Of a stretch of 9,779 nucleotides of DNA, positions 1-7,760 are shown piece by piece (the first letter of the stretch is position 1; every line of letters starts with the position of its first letter). A model generated the notes under the pieces. It did not search any database. It saw nothing but the letters and a program-made list of their open reading frames with translations, and was not told the DNA's origin. Source of the stretch: Paracoccaceae bacterium. GTDB taxonomy: Bacteria > Pseudomonadota > Alphaproteobacteria > Rhodobacterales > Rhodobacteraceae. The stretch covers positions 1 to 9,779 of the forward strand of contig JAPOSK010000363.1 in the NCBI GenBank assembly GCA_026709725.1. The letters are read 5' to 3'. A program made the position numbers and the translations under genes.

Positions 1-434
1 CCGTCACTGTCAACAACATCAAAGGTGGTGGCGGTCCCGAAATCAACGACAATCAGGTCACCGCCATAGCGGGCATAGGCGGCCACGGTGTTGACCAGCC
101 TGTCGGCTCCGACCCGGGTGGCCGGATCAACCCTGACCGCGACCGGAAGCACGCAGTCGGGCCGACCGACGACAAGGGGTCTGGTCCCGAGATGGTGCCG
201 GGCGAGCGATTCCAGCTGCATGATCGTCTCGGGAACAACCGAGGCAATCACCATGGCCCGGATGGCACCAAGTTCGGTGTCAGTGCCCGCAAGTGAAGAG
301 AGCCATGCGTAGTATTCGTCCCCCGTTCGCAGGGGATTCGTTGCACAGCGCCATTGCTGCGTCAGTCTCTCACCGTCGTAGAGCGCAAAGACCGTATTGG
401 TGTTCCCGACATCGATGGCAAGCAGGCCCGTCAT
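1..434 (-). CDS. coaX: Type III pantothenate kinase, N-terminal part (runs off the window)
   Basis: Phosphorylates pantothenate with ATP, the first step of coenzyme A synthesis, in the cytoplasm. Reading from the ATG at 434-432, 144 codons are visible and the frame is still open at the window edge. The protein starts MTGLLAIDVGNTNT, the phosphate-binding motif of the ASKHA-fold type III kinases (residues 7-14). A GADR motif lies at residues 109-112; its Asp is the family catalytic base. The second nucleotide-binding motif DFGTATTFD starts at residue 131. The family is usually about 255-260 residues, so roughly 110 are missing past position 1. The ATG overlaps the birA TGA as ATGA, which suggests translational coupling. 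No strong Shine-Dalgarno precedes it. Type III enzymes are, as a family, not feedback-inhibited by CoA. The identification rests on three ordered motifs and is firm. Confidence 0.95.
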   Translation of the reverse strand, partial: MTGLLAIDVGNTNTVFALYDGERLTQQWRCATNPLRTGDEYYAWLSSLAGTDTELGAIRAMVIASVVPETIMQLESLARHHLGTRPLVVGRPDCVLPVAVRVDPATRVGADRLVNTVAAYARYGGDLIVVDFGTATTFDVVDSD

Positions 435-1231
435 GGCTGTGCGAGTTCCAGATCAGCCGCAACAAGTGTCCTGCGGACGCCCTGACAGTCCAGAACGGCG
501 TGACCGGACTCGTCAATGGTCTCCAGTCTTCCCGCGATCGTGCCGTGCCCGGTATGGGCCCTGACCCTCTGGCCCGGACCGAGCGCCCGCTGCAGCCATG
601 CGTTTCTGGTGCAGGCGAAACCGAGAGCGGAAATCTCGTGCTCACGGCGCATCATGGTCTCCGCCAGCACCGAAAGCACCGCATCGGTTGTGAAGGTCAT
701 CCCGGTCATATGCAGAAGATCGCCGGCTGGAAGGCGGGAATCGTCCGGGAGTCTGTTCGGTGAGGACACAAGGTTGATCCCGATGCCAATGACCAGACAG
801 GGGCCCGCCTGTGTTGAAACCCCTTCCAGCAGGATGCCGGCAACCTTATGCCTTTCGATGAGGATATCATTGGGCCACTTGATGGCAATCCGATTGCGGG
901 GAGTCCTGTCGTGCGGCGCCTGGTCACGGGTCGTCTCCTGATCATATCCGGCCACCAGACGGACCAGGCAATCATGCACGGCCAGTGCAGCGACATAGCT
1001 GTAGAGGGGTGCCGGGGGCAGGATGGCGGGATGGGGACGGACGTAGGATGCATGCAGGTTGCCGGGTGCCGAGTGCCAGACCCGGCGGCGGCGGCCGTAA
1101 CCGGCGGTCTGGACGGTTGCGGTGATCCAGGTGGGGGCATCGAGGGTCCGTGCCCGATCAACGGCATAGCGGTTGGTGCTGTCGACACTGTCAAGATGAA
1201 TCCGTGCCCATCCCGCCGACCAGCCAGACAT
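431..1231 (-). CDS. birA: Biotin--[acetyl-CoA-carboxylase] ligase, class I (no HTH domain)
   Basis: Activates biotin to biotinyl-AMP and attaches it to a lysine of carboxylase carrier proteins. With the ATG at 1231 it is 266 residues. Visible motifs are DSTN (17-20), a biotin/adenylate-binding loop GYGRRRRVW (44-52), the catalytic-lysine motif KWPND (118-122), VAGILLEG (130-137) and IGIGINL (148-154). An SH3-like C-terminal domain covers about 216-266. There is no N-terminal winged-helix domain, so it should not act as a bio-operon repressor. An in-frame TTG at 1240 would add three residues; I prefer the ATG because the only GGGA-like ribosome site sits too close to the TTG. Two oddities are the extra Arg in the loop (R49 where E. 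coli BirA has Gly120) and a polar stretch at about 95-114. It starts 26 nt after the nuoN stop and overlaps coaX by 4 nt. The function is clear; the start is moderately sure. Confidence 0.93.
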   Translation of the reverse strand: MSGWSAGWARIHLDSVDSTNRYAVDRARTLDAPTWITATVQTAGYGRRRRVWHSAPGNLHASYVRPHPAILPPAPLYSYVAALAVHDCLVRLVAGYDQETTRDQAPHDRTPRNRIAIKWPNDILIERHKVAGILLEGVSTQAGPCLVIGIGINLVSSPNRLPDDSRLPAGDLLHMTGMTFTTDAVLSVLAETMMRREHEISALGFACTRNAWLQRALGPGQRVRAHTGHGTIAGRLETIDESGHAVLDCQGVRRTLVAADLELAQP

Positions 1232-1257
1232 TGCGGTCAAGGGTCCCGGTCCATGTG

Positions 1258-2697
1258 CTAGTGAAGGAGGTCATGGACGGCCAGAGTGCTGAATTCGGGT
1301 ATACCGAAGAGATTGACCACACCGATGAGCATGGCCCCGGCAGCAACGGCCAGAACAATCAGACCGAACCGGGGGACATCGGTATCAAGCGGTGTCCCCT
1401 CTTCACCAAAGTACATAAAATACACAAGCCTGAGGTAATAGTATGCGCCGATGACGGAAGCAATGCCTCCGGCAACCGCCAGCCAGATCATGCCCGCACT
1501 GACAGCGGCCCAGAAGACGGCAAGTTTGGCAAAAAAACCGATCATGGGCACGATTCCCGCCAGCGAAAACATGAGAAGCAGCAGGGACAGGGCGGTGACG
1601 GGTGCCTGCGATGCAATCCGGTTGAACGCATAAATGCTGGCCACCGGGCGGCCGTTCTGCCGCATGGACATGATGAAGGCGAATGTCCCGATGCTCATGA
1701 GGATATAGATGACCATGTAGGTCAGCATGGCCGCAATCCCCTCTGCGGTGCCGGCGGCGAGACCGATCAGGGCGTAGCCCATATGTGCAATCGACGAATA
1801 GGCGATCAGTCGCTTGATATTGGTCTGGCGAATGGCGGCGAAAGCCCCGAGGAACATCGAAATGGTGGCAATGATCGCGATGATGGGCTGCCAATCGGCG
1901 GCAGGAATGCCGGTTGTGTCGACGAGGAGCCGGGCAAAGACCATGATGGCAGCGATCTTGGGCGCCGTGGCGATCAGTGCGGTGACAGGAGTCGGTGCAC
2001 CCTCATACACATCCGGAGCCCACATATGGAAGGGTGCAGCCGAGACCTTGAAGGCCAGACCGACAATCATGAAGGCCAGACCGAAGAGAAGGCCGATGCG
2101 GGACGCGTCCTCACTGCCGGCGACGGCAATACCGGCATAATCGGTCGTTCCGGCAAAACCGTAGAGGAACGAGGCGCCGTAGAGCAGGATGCCTGATGAA
2201 AGCGCGCCGAGAACGAAGTATTTGAGGCCGGCCTCGGTGGAATGGGCGTTGTCCCGGTGCATGGCGGTGAGGACATAGAGTGCCAGCGCCTGCATCTCGA
2301 TACCCATATAGAGGACGATGAGGTCACTGGCGGAGACCATGACCATCATCCCGACAACGGCAAAGGCCACCAGAATCGGATACTCGAATTTGAGAATTCC
2401 CTCCCGCTGGAGGAAATCGTGACCGGTCATCAGCACCATTCCGGCCGACAGGAGAACGACGACCTTGGCAAAGCGGGCATAGGCATCATCGATAAAGGAC
2501 CCGTTGAAGGCGGTCCCGACACCGGTTGCCGCAAGGCCAATCCACAGACCGAGTCCGATCATGACCGCACTGGTCATCCAGACCAGCAGACCTGCAATCC
2601 GCTCATGGCGAACAAAGACACCCCAAAGCAGGGCGGCAGCGGCATAGATGGCCAGAATCAATTCCGGGAGAATCAGGATGACATCATTCACCAGCAT
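1258..2697 (-). CDS. nuoN: NADH-quinone oxidoreductase subunit N
   Basis: One of three antiporter-like proton-translocating subunits of the Complex I membrane arm (ND2 homologue), a polytopic inner-membrane protein of 479 residues, normal for bacterial NuoN (family: 14 helices). The residues of the half-channels are present: E134 in helix 5 (LYMGIEMQALALY), K217 (GLAFKVSAAPFH), K247 (TAPKIAA) and K391 (GFFAKLAVF), matching E. coli E133/K217/K247/K395. The signature HMWAPDVYEGAPTPVTALI spans 224-242. The start is the ATG at 2697, 13 nt past the nuoM stop; an AGGGA overlapping the nuoM TAG can serve as ribosome site. The stop is TAG at 1258. NuoN sits next to NuoK in the assembled complex and is the last nuo gene here. 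No truncation or frameshift was seen. Confidence 0.98.
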   Translation of the reverse strand: MLVNDVILILPELILAIYAAAALLWGVFVRHERIAGLLVWMTSAVMIGLGLWIGLAATGVGTAFNGSFIDDAYARFAKVVVLLSAGMVLMTGHDFLQREGILKFEYPILVAFAVVGMMVMVSASDLIVLYMGIEMQALALYVLTAMHRDNAHSTEAGLKYFVLGALSSGILLYGASFLYGFAGTTDYAGIAVAGSEDASRIGLLFGLAFMIVGLAFKVSAAPFHMWAPDVYEGAPTPVTALIATAPKIAAIMVFARLLVDTTGIPAADWQPIIAIIATISMFLGAFAAIRQTNIKRLIAYSSIAHMGYALIGLAAGTAEGIAAMLTYMVIYILMSIGTFAFIMSMRQNGRPVASIYAFNRIASQAPVTALSLLLLMFSLAGIVPMIGFFAKLAVFWAAVSAGMIWLAVAGGIASVIGAYYYLRLVYFMYFGEEGTPLDTDVPRFGLIVLAVAAGAMLIGVVNLFGIPEFSTLAVHDLLH

Positions 2698-2710
2698 GAC
2701 GAATCCATCC

Positions 2711-4243
2711 CTACTGCGTTGCCACCGGTGACGGCATGAAGGCCTCTGCGGTCACCTGCTCGACCAGAGCTGCAACGCTTGCACCGATGATATCGGTGAC
2801 CAGTGCCGGATAGAGACCGAGGAGCAGCGTGAAGAAAACCAGAGGCACGAAGACCAGGCGTTCACGGGGTGTGATATCGTGCAGGTCCTGCAGTGACTCC
2901 CTGACGAGGTCTCCGAAGACAACGCGCCGATAGAGCCAAAGGGCATAGGCTGCGGAAAGAATCACACCGGTGGCGGCAAACACCGCGACCCAGGTATTGA
3001 CCTTGAAGACACCCGCCAGCGTCAGAAACTCTCCAACGAAACCGCTGGTTCCCGGCAGGCCGACATTGGCGAGGGTGAAGAACATCAGGATCATCGCGTA
3101 GCGGGGCATGCGAACCACAACCCCGCCGTAATCATCGATGAGACGTGTGTGCTTGCGGTCATAAAGCATGCCAACGCAAAGAAACAGGGCACCGGAGATC
3201 AGCCCGTGCGAGAGCATCTGGAAGATGGCGCCATCAAGCCCCTGCTGGTTGGCGGCAAAGATCCCCATTGTGACAAATCCCATATGCGCCACCGAAGAGT
3301 AGGCGATCAGCTTCTTGATGTCCTCCTGCATCATGGCAACAAGTGAGGCATAGATGATGGCGATGACGCTCAGCCACATGACCAGCGGTGCCAGATAGGC
3401 CGACGCGTCCGGGAACATTGGCAGATTGAAGCGCAGCAGGCCGTAACCGCCCATCTTCAGCAGGATGGCGGCCAGAATGACCGACCCGCCTGTCGGGGCC
3501 TCGACATGGGCATCAGGCAGCCAGGTATGCACGGGCCACATTGGCATCTTGACAGCAAAGGAGACGAAAAAGGCAAGCCACATGATGGTTTGCACGCCGC
3601 CATGAATCTCCAGCCCCAGAAGGGTCAGCGGCATGAAGGAGACACGATGGCCAAGCAGGTCCACAATGTCGGTCGTGCCGGCATCCACCCAGAGGGCAAT
3701 CATGGCAATCAGCATCAGAATCGAGCCAAGAAGGGTGTAGAGAAAAAACTTGAAGGTGGCGTAAAGCCGGTTTTTACCACCCCAGATGCCAATGATGAGG
3801 AACATCGGGATCAGCCCCGATTCGAAGAAGAAATAGAACAGGACCAGATCGAGAGCGCAGAAAACGCCGATCATCAGGGTTTCGAGAATGAGGAACGTGA
3901 TCATGAATTCCTTGACGCGGGTCTCGACATGCCAGCATGCCAGGATCGTCACCGGCATGAGAAACGTCGTCAGCATGACGAACAGGATGCTGATGCCATC
4001 GACGCCGAGCTTGTATTTCAGGCCAAAGAGCCAGGTGTATTCCTCGACAAACTGAAATCCGGTTTCAGTGCGGTCGAAACCCGCCAGAAGAAACAGGGAG
4101 ATCAGGAACGTGGTCACTGTTGCCACAAGTGCAAGAATCCTGACATTCATCATCGCATTCCTGTCATCACCCGGCAGAAAGAGTGCCATGATGACCGCGC
4201 TCACCAGCGGGGTGAAGATGATGATGGACAGGAGATTTTCCAT
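2711..4243 (-). CDS. nuoM: NADH-quinone oxidoreductase subunit M
   Basis: Middle antiporter-like pump subunit of the Complex I membrane arm (ND4 homologue), in the inner membrane. It has 510 residues, the usual length. Functional residues are in place: E141 in helix 5 ([15 protein letters not shown]), K232 ([17 protein letters not shown]), K263 ([12 protein letters not shown]) and E405 ([11 protein letters not shown]), corresponding to E. coli E144/K234/K265/E407. The discontinuous-helix signature [20 protein letters not shown] (239-258) separates it from NuoL, which reads [13 protein letters not shown] there, and from NuoN. It starts with ATG at 4243, only 2 nt after the nuoL TGA, so translational coupling with nuoL is likely; its ribosome site (GGCGG) is weak. 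It ends with TAG at 2711. The gene is intact with no unusual insertion. Confidence 0.98.
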   Translation of the reverse strand: MENLLSIIIFTPLVSAVIMALFLPGDDRNAMMNVRILALVATVTTFLISLFLLAGFDRTETGFQFVEEYTWLFGLKYKLGVDGISILFVMLTTFLMPVTILACWHVETRVKEFMITFLILETLMIGVFCALDLVLFYFFFESGLIPMFLIIGIWGGKNRLYATFKFFLYTLLGSILMLIAMIALWVDAGTTDIVDLLGHRVSFMPLTLLGLEIHGGVQTIMWLAFFVSFAVKMPMWPVHTWLPDAHVEAPTGGSVILAAILLKMGGYGLLRFNLPMFPDASAYLAPLVMWLSVIAIIYASLVAMMQEDIKKLIAYSSVAHMGFVTMGIFAANQQGLDGAIFQMLSHGLISGALFLCVGMLYDRKHTRLIDDYGGVVVRMPRYAMILMFFTLANVGLPGTSGFVGEFLTLAGVFKVNTWVAVFAATGVILSAAYALWLYRRVVFGDLVRESLQDLHDITPRERLVFVPLVFFTLLLGLYPALVTDIIGASVAALVEQVTAEAFMPSPVATQ

Positions 4244-4245
4244 AA

Positions 4246-6207
4246 TCAGCCGCCGGTGAGCGCCAGCATGATGACCAGAATGACGCCCATTCCGATCACG
4301 ACGGCAAAGGCATAATCAAAAATATAGCCTGACTGCAGGCGACCGGCGAGCTGGCTGAGTCTGGGCACAGCCTGCCTTGCAACCAGATGGAGCGTGCCAT
4401 CGATGATCCGACCGTCACCGGTCAGCCAGAGGCGGCGGCCCAGCCATTTGGCCGGACGGACCAGAATGACCTCATAGAGTTCATCAAAATACCACTTGTT
4501 CAGGAGCAGGATGTAGAGGGGACGGTGGACCCGTGCGAGGCGATGAGGCAGGTCCGGTCGGTGAATGTAGAAGAGCCAGGCGATGGCGAGGCCGACCAGC
4601 ATGGCGGCAAACGGCGAGGCCTTGACCCATTTGGGGACAGAGTGGGCATCATGAATCACATGATTCCCGGCTCCGGTGAAGACGGATGCGGCAAACCACT
4701 CCTCCACCCGGGCGCCAAAAAACACATCATACCAGAGCGTTCCGGCGACAACCGAGCCAACAGCCAGCACTGCCAGCGGAATCAGCATGGCTGATGGCGA
4801 CTCATGGGCATTGGCATGCGCGTGCGAATCACCGCGCTCATGGCCAAAAAAGGTCAGGAACATCAGACGCCAGGAATAGAAACTCGTCATGGCGGCAGCG
4901 AGCACAAGCACCCAGAAGAGAGCCGTGCCAAGTTCACCGGCAGCAAAACTTGACTCGATAATGGCGTCCTTGGAGACGAAGCCGGCAAAGCCATAATGTG
5001 TGAGCGGGAGGCCAACGCCGGTGATGGCGAGCGTTCCGATCATCATCGCGGCATAGGTCAGGGGGATCCTGCGGCGCAGGCCGCCATAATTCCGCATGTC
5101 CTGCTCATGGTGCATGGCGTGGATGACCGATCCGGCACCCAGGAACAGCATGGCCTTGAAGAAGGCATGGGTGAACAGATGGAACATTGCCACCTGGTAC
5201 GCACCAATCCCGGTCGCAACGAACATGTAGCCGAGTTGTGAGCAGGTCGAATAGGCAATGACGCGCTTGATGTCATTCTGCACGAGACCCACAGAAGCGG
5301 CAAAGAGAGCAGTGGCACCCCCCATGACGGCCACAAAAGCCAGAGCAGACGGCGCAAATTCGAAGAGCGGGGACATGCGACAGACCAGAAAGACGCCGGC
5401 GGTCACCATGGTTGCAGCATGAATCAGTGCCGAGACCGGCGTCGGCCCTTCCATGGCATCCGGCAACCAGGTGTGCAGAAACAGCTGGGCCGACTTGCCG
5501 GCAGCCCCAACAAACAGTAGCACCGCTGCCAGCTCCGCGATATTCGGCGACATCCACAGGAAGGGAATCGTGCGCTCAGCGAGCTGGGGTGCAGCGGCAA
5601 AAATACTGTCAAAGGTGATTGCATCCGTAGCAAGAAAGAGCGTGAAGATCCCAAGCAGAAGCCCGAAATCACCCACACGATTCACAATGAAGGCCTTGAT
5701 GGCCGCAGCATTGGCCGAGGGCTTTCGGTAATAGAACCCGATCAGGAGGTAGGAGGCGACACCAACACCCTCCCAGCCGAAGAAAAGCTGAAGAAGGTTG
5801 TCTGAGGTCACCAGAGCGAGCATGGCAAAGGTGAAAAAGGACAGATATGCAAAGAACCGGGGCTTGTAGCTCTCATTTTCCGGCCATTGCGGATCGTTGT
5901 GCATGTAACCAAAACTGTACAGATGCACGAGTGCTGACACTGTCGTGATCACAACCAGCATGATGGCCGTCAGCCTGTCGACCCGGATCGCCCACTCTGC
6001 CGTCAGATCGCCGCTGTCGATGAATCGGACGATGCTGCGGGTCTCCGTGGCACCGTCATGGCCGAGAAAGACAATCCAGCTGAGAGCCGCCGCCAGGAAC
6101 AGCAGCGCGGTTGCTGCGGAGATTGCAAACCGCTCGCCAAGGAGGTGATGACCGAATCCACTGAGAAGGCTTCCAAGGACCGGGGCGAAAAGGATGATGA
6201 TCTCCAT
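4246..6207 (-). CDS. nuoL: NADH-quinone oxidoreductase subunit L
   Basis: Distal antiporter-like pump subunit of Complex I (ND5 homologue). It has 653 residues, as expected for NuoL with its C-terminal lateral helix. Key residues seen are E146 ([19 protein letters not shown]), K238 ([19 protein letters not shown]), H263 in ALIHAATMV, and K413 ([13 protein letters not shown]), the equivalents of E. coli E144/K229/H254/K399. A His-rich loop ([14 protein letters not shown], 456-469) and [10 protein letters not shown] (570-579), which precedes the lateral amphipathic helix running along NuoM and NuoN, are both typical. A final membrane anchor follows at about 629-651. It starts with ATG at 6207, 7 nt after the nuoK stop, with an AGGGCGG just upstream. 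It ends with TGA at 4246, 2 nt before nuoM begins. No sign of disruption. Confidence 0.98.
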   Translation of the reverse strand: MEIIILFAPVLGSLLSGFGHHLLGERFAISAATALLFLAAALSWIVFLGHDGATETRSIVRFIDSGDLTAEWAIRVDRLTAIMLVVITTVSALVHLYSFGYMHNDPQWPENESYKPRFFAYLSFFTFAMLALVTSDNLLQLFFGWEGVGVASYLLIGFYYRKPSANAAAIKAFIVNRVGDFGLLLGIFTLFLATDAITFDSIFAAAPQLAERTIPFLWMSPNIAELAAVLLFVGAAGKSAQLFLHTWLPDAMEGPTPVSALIHAATMVTAGVFLVCRMSPLFEFAPSALAFVAVMGGATALFAASVGLVQNDIKRVIAYSTCSQLGYMFVATGIGAYQVAMFHLFTHAFFKAMLFLGAGSVIHAMHHEQDMRNYGGLRRRIPLTYAAMMIGTLAITGVGLPLTHYGFAGFVSKDAIIESSFAAGELGTALFWVLVLAAAMTSFYSWRLMFLTFFGHERGDSHAHANAHESPSAMLIPLAVLAVGSVVAGTLWYDVFFGARVEEWFAASVFTGAGNHVIHDAHSVPKWVKASPFAAMLVGLAIAWLFYIHRPDLPHRLARVHRPLYILLLNKWYFDELYEVILVRPAKWLGRRLWLTGDGRIIDGTLHLVARQAVPRLSQLAGRLQSGYIFDYAFAVVIGMGVILVIMLALTGG

Positions 6208-6214
6208 ATCCGCC

Positions 6215-6520
6215 CTAACCCTTCATCTGGCTGACATCGTTCACGGCAATGCTTCCCCGGTTCCGGAAGAAACACACCAGTATCGCCAGCCCGATGGCTG
6301 CTTCTGCCGCAGCGACAGTGAGGACAAACATGGTGAAGACCTGGCCGACCATATCGCCAAGGGCGACGGAAAAGGAAACCAGATTGATGTTCACGGCCAG
6401 AAGGATGAGCTCGATCGACATCAGCATGATGATGACATTCTTGCGGTTGAGAAAGATACCGAAAATCCCTGTCACAAACAGGATCGCCGCCACAACAAGA
6501 TAGTGTTCGAGACCGATCAT
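6215..6520 (-). CDS. nuoK: NADH-quinone oxidoreductase subunit K
   Basis: Small three-helix membrane subunit of Complex I (ND4L homologue), 101 residues, a common length for this family. It carries the two buried membrane glutamates of the central hydrophilic axis: E37 in [18 protein letters not shown] and E73 in [14 protein letters not shown], equivalent to E. coli E36 and E72. The pattern [16 protein letters not shown] is near-diagnostic. The ATG at 6520-6518 overlaps the nuoJ stop as ATGA, and an AAGGGG (6526-6531) lies 5 nt upstream inside nuoJ, giving a good coupled ribosome site. It ends with TAG at 6215, 7 nt before nuoL. Confidence 0.98.
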   Translation of the reverse strand: MIGLEHYLVVAAILFVTGIFGIFLNRKNVIIMLMSIELILLAVNINLVSFSVALGDMVGQVFTMFVLTVAAAEAAIGLAILVCFFRNRGSIAVNDVSQMKG

Positions 6521-7134
6521 CGCAGCCCCTTCCCCGGATCGACATCCTTCAGCTCAATCGACTGCGCCGGATCCCTGTACATCTGGCGCACCACATCCTG
6601 CCGCTTGACACCGGATTTGTGACGGAAGGTCAGAACGATTGCGCCGATCATTGCAACCAGCAGGATGAGGCCGGCAATCTGAAAGAGCAGGACATGATCC
6701 GTGTAGAGTATGCGACCGAGGGCGACGGTGTTCTCCGCCTCTTCAAGCGGTGGGGTTGGCGACGCGATACCGGGCCTGGCGTCGGAGCCGGCGGACCAGC
6801 GACCGGCCTGCCAGACGATCATCATCAGAATCAGGAGGGAGATCAGGATCCCGACGGGAATACTGCGGGCCATGCCGGCCCTGAGTGTGGCAAAATCCAC
6901 ATCCAGCATCATGACGACGAACAGGAAGAGAACCGCCACGGCGCCAACATAGACAATCACCAGCAGCATGGCGACAAACTCCGCGCCCTGCAGAACGAAA
7001 AGACCGGCCGCGGCCAGAAACGCAAGGATGAGCCAGAGAACTGCACGAACGGGGTTGCGGGAAAACACCACCCCGAAACCGCCCCCGACTGCAAGAGCGG
7101 CAAAGAGTGCAAAGACGGCTGTCTGTATCAGCAT
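6517..7134 (-). CDS. nuoJ: NADH-quinone oxidoreductase subunit J
   Basis: Membrane subunit of Complex I (ND6 homologue), 205 residues; family members have five helices. Its third helix carries [17 protein letters not shown] (61-77), where Y62 and the following Gly belong to the helix whose alpha/pi-bulge transition is linked to coupling between quinone site and proton channels. A polar loop around residues 110-135 and a hydrophilic C-terminal tail of about 35 residues make it somewhat longer than E. coli NuoJ (184), as is usual in alphaproteobacteria. It starts with ATG at 7134, after a 44-nt gap from nuoI; I see no strong Shine-Dalgarno there. The TGA at 6519-6517 overlaps the nuoK start by 4 nt. 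Confidence 0.97.
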   Translation of the reverse strand: MLIQTAVFALFAALAVGGGFGVVFSRNPVRAVLWLILAFLAAAGLFVLQGAEFVAMLLVIVYVGAVAVLFLFVVMMLDVDFATLRAGMARSIPVGILISLLILMMIVWQAGRWSAGSDARPGIASPTPPLEEAENTVALGRILYTDHVLLFQIAGLILLVAMIGAIVLTFRHKSGVKRQDVVRQMYRDPAQSIELKDVDPGKGLR

Positions 7135-7178
7135 ATCAGCGCGTACCCGTCATGTCCGGAATCCCTCTGCATCCCGAC

Positions 7179-7676
7179 CTAGCGCCAGGCTGCATCCTTT
7201 TCGATATTCCGGGCGATCTCGGCCTCCCAGCGGTCACCGTTGGCAAGCAGTTTTTCCTTGTCGTAGAACAACTCCTCCCTGGTTTCGGTTGAGAATTCGA
7301 AATTCGGCCCCTGGACGATGGCATCGACCGGACAGGCTTCCTGACAGTATCCACAGTAGATGCACTTGGTCATGTCGATGTCATACCGGGTGGTCCGGCG
7401 GGAGCCATCGGCGCGGGGTTCGGCATCAATCGTAATGGCCTGGGCCGGGCAGATCGCTTCACAGAGCTTGCAGGCAATGCAGCGTTCTTCACCATTGGGA
7501 TAGCGGCGCAGCGCATGCTCACCACGAAAACGCGGTGACAGCGGGCCTTTTTCATGGGGATAGTTGACTGTTGACTTGGGAGAGAAAAAGTATCGCATTC
7601 CCTTGCTCAGCCCCCCGATGAAATCGGCAAGGACGAAGTATCGTGCGGCACGTTTCAGTGTTGATCCGTCTATCAT
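7179..7676 (-). CDS. nuoI: NADH-quinone oxidoreductase subunit I (2x[4Fe-4S])
   Basis: Peripheral-arm subunit carrying iron-sulfur clusters N6a and N6b, which pass electrons to N2 and then to the quinone. It has 165 residues and closely resembles the mitochondrial TYKY/NDUFS8 protein. Two ferredoxin motifs are intact: [12 protein letters not shown] (C66, C69, C72, C76) and [12 protein letters not shown] (C105, C108, C111, C115). By the usual exchange, the last Cys of each motif ligates the other cluster. The N-terminal amphipathic segment ([12 protein letters not shown], here [17 protein letters not shown], 15-31) lies on the membrane in known structures. The start is the ATG at 7676 with GAGGGG (7680-7685) just upstream. 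It ends with TAG at 7179. It lies 67 nt after nuoH, the longest gap in the window, and that gap contains a tandem repeat. Confidence 0.98.
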   Translation of the reverse strand: MIDGSTLKRAARYFVLADFIGGLSKGMRYFFSPKSTVNYPHEKGPLSPRFRGEHALRRYPNGEERCIACKLCEAICPAQAITIDAEPRADGSRRTTRYDIDMTKCIYCGYCQEACPVDAIVQGPNFEFSTETREELFYDKEKLLANGDRWEAEIARNIEKDAAWR

Positions 7677-7756
7677 GATCCCCTCACTCTCTCCCGGGTC
7701 TCAACCGTTCCATCCGGCCCCAACCATCCCATCAGGCATCCCATCAGGCATCCCAT
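7673..7756 (-). other. Short ORF bridging nuoH and nuoI (27 codons, coding status unproven)
   Basis: On the minus strand an ATG at 7756 opens a frame that overlaps the last 13 nt of nuoH, runs through the whole 67-nt gap and stops at TGA 7675-7673, overlapping the nuoI start as ATGA. The peptide would begin [14 protein letters not shown], because the 12-bp tandem repeat gives MGCL twice, and would end in a charged tail (ETRERVRGS). Further in-frame ATGs occur at codons 5 and 9. There is no clear ribosome site before the first ATG and I recognise no protein family. It could be chance, or a reading relay that carries ribosomes from nuoH to nuoI. I list it for its geometry, not as a proven gene. 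Confidence 0.2.
7680..7685 (-). promoter_or_regulatory. Shine-Dalgarno site of nuoI
   Basis: GAGGGG on the minus strand, ending 3 nt before the ATG at 7676 (the core GAGG sits 5 nt away). It is the clearest ribosome site in the window and fixes the nuoI start. It also lies inside the 27-codon ORF at 7673-7756. Confidence 0.7.
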
Positions 7757-7760
7757 CGGG
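7725..7760. repeat. Three tandem copies of a 12-bp unit across the nuoH stop codon
   Basis: On the + strand the unit CATCCCATCAGG occurs at 7725-7736 and 7737-7748, and again at 7749-7760 with one mismatch (G for A at 7758). On the coding strand it covers the last codons of nuoH: CGA TGG GAT GCC TGA, followed by TGG GAT GCC TGA and TGG GAT. The Arg codon CGA of the copy inside the gene thus corresponds to stop codon TGA in the other copies. The period is a multiple of three, so copy-number change would not shift frames. Confidence 0.9.

Noticed and set aside
1232..1240. TTG start for birA three codons upstream
   Set aside because: Possible, but the only purine-rich site (GGGA) is 3 nt away, too close; ATG at 1231 is preferred. 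The difference is only three residues.
1150..2196. 348-codon + strand ORF opposite nuoN and birA
   Set aside because: It is antisense to a fully convincing nuoN. Its product is rich in Gly, Asp, His and Arg with no recognisable domain, as expected from the complement of GC-rich membrane-protein codons.
3506..4315. 269-codon + strand ORF opposite nuoM
   Set aside because: Same pattern: His/Asp/Glu/Lys-rich low-complexity translation of the complement of a hydrophobic gene, with no family features.
7136..7153. Five-codon ORF (MTGTR) ending 1 nt before the nuoJ start
   Set aside because: Too short to distinguish from chance and without a ribosome site; it resembles the nuoH-nuoI bridge in geometry but gives no independent support.
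7135..7178. Possible hairpin or terminator between nuoI and nuoJ
   Set aside because: Only short imperfect complementarity around CCGGACATG and no T-run on the coding strand; nothing to support a terminator or internal promoter.
6619..7182. 187-codon + strand ORF opposite nuoJ
   Set aside because: Antisense shadow of nuoJ; the product is polar and repetitive with no known motif.
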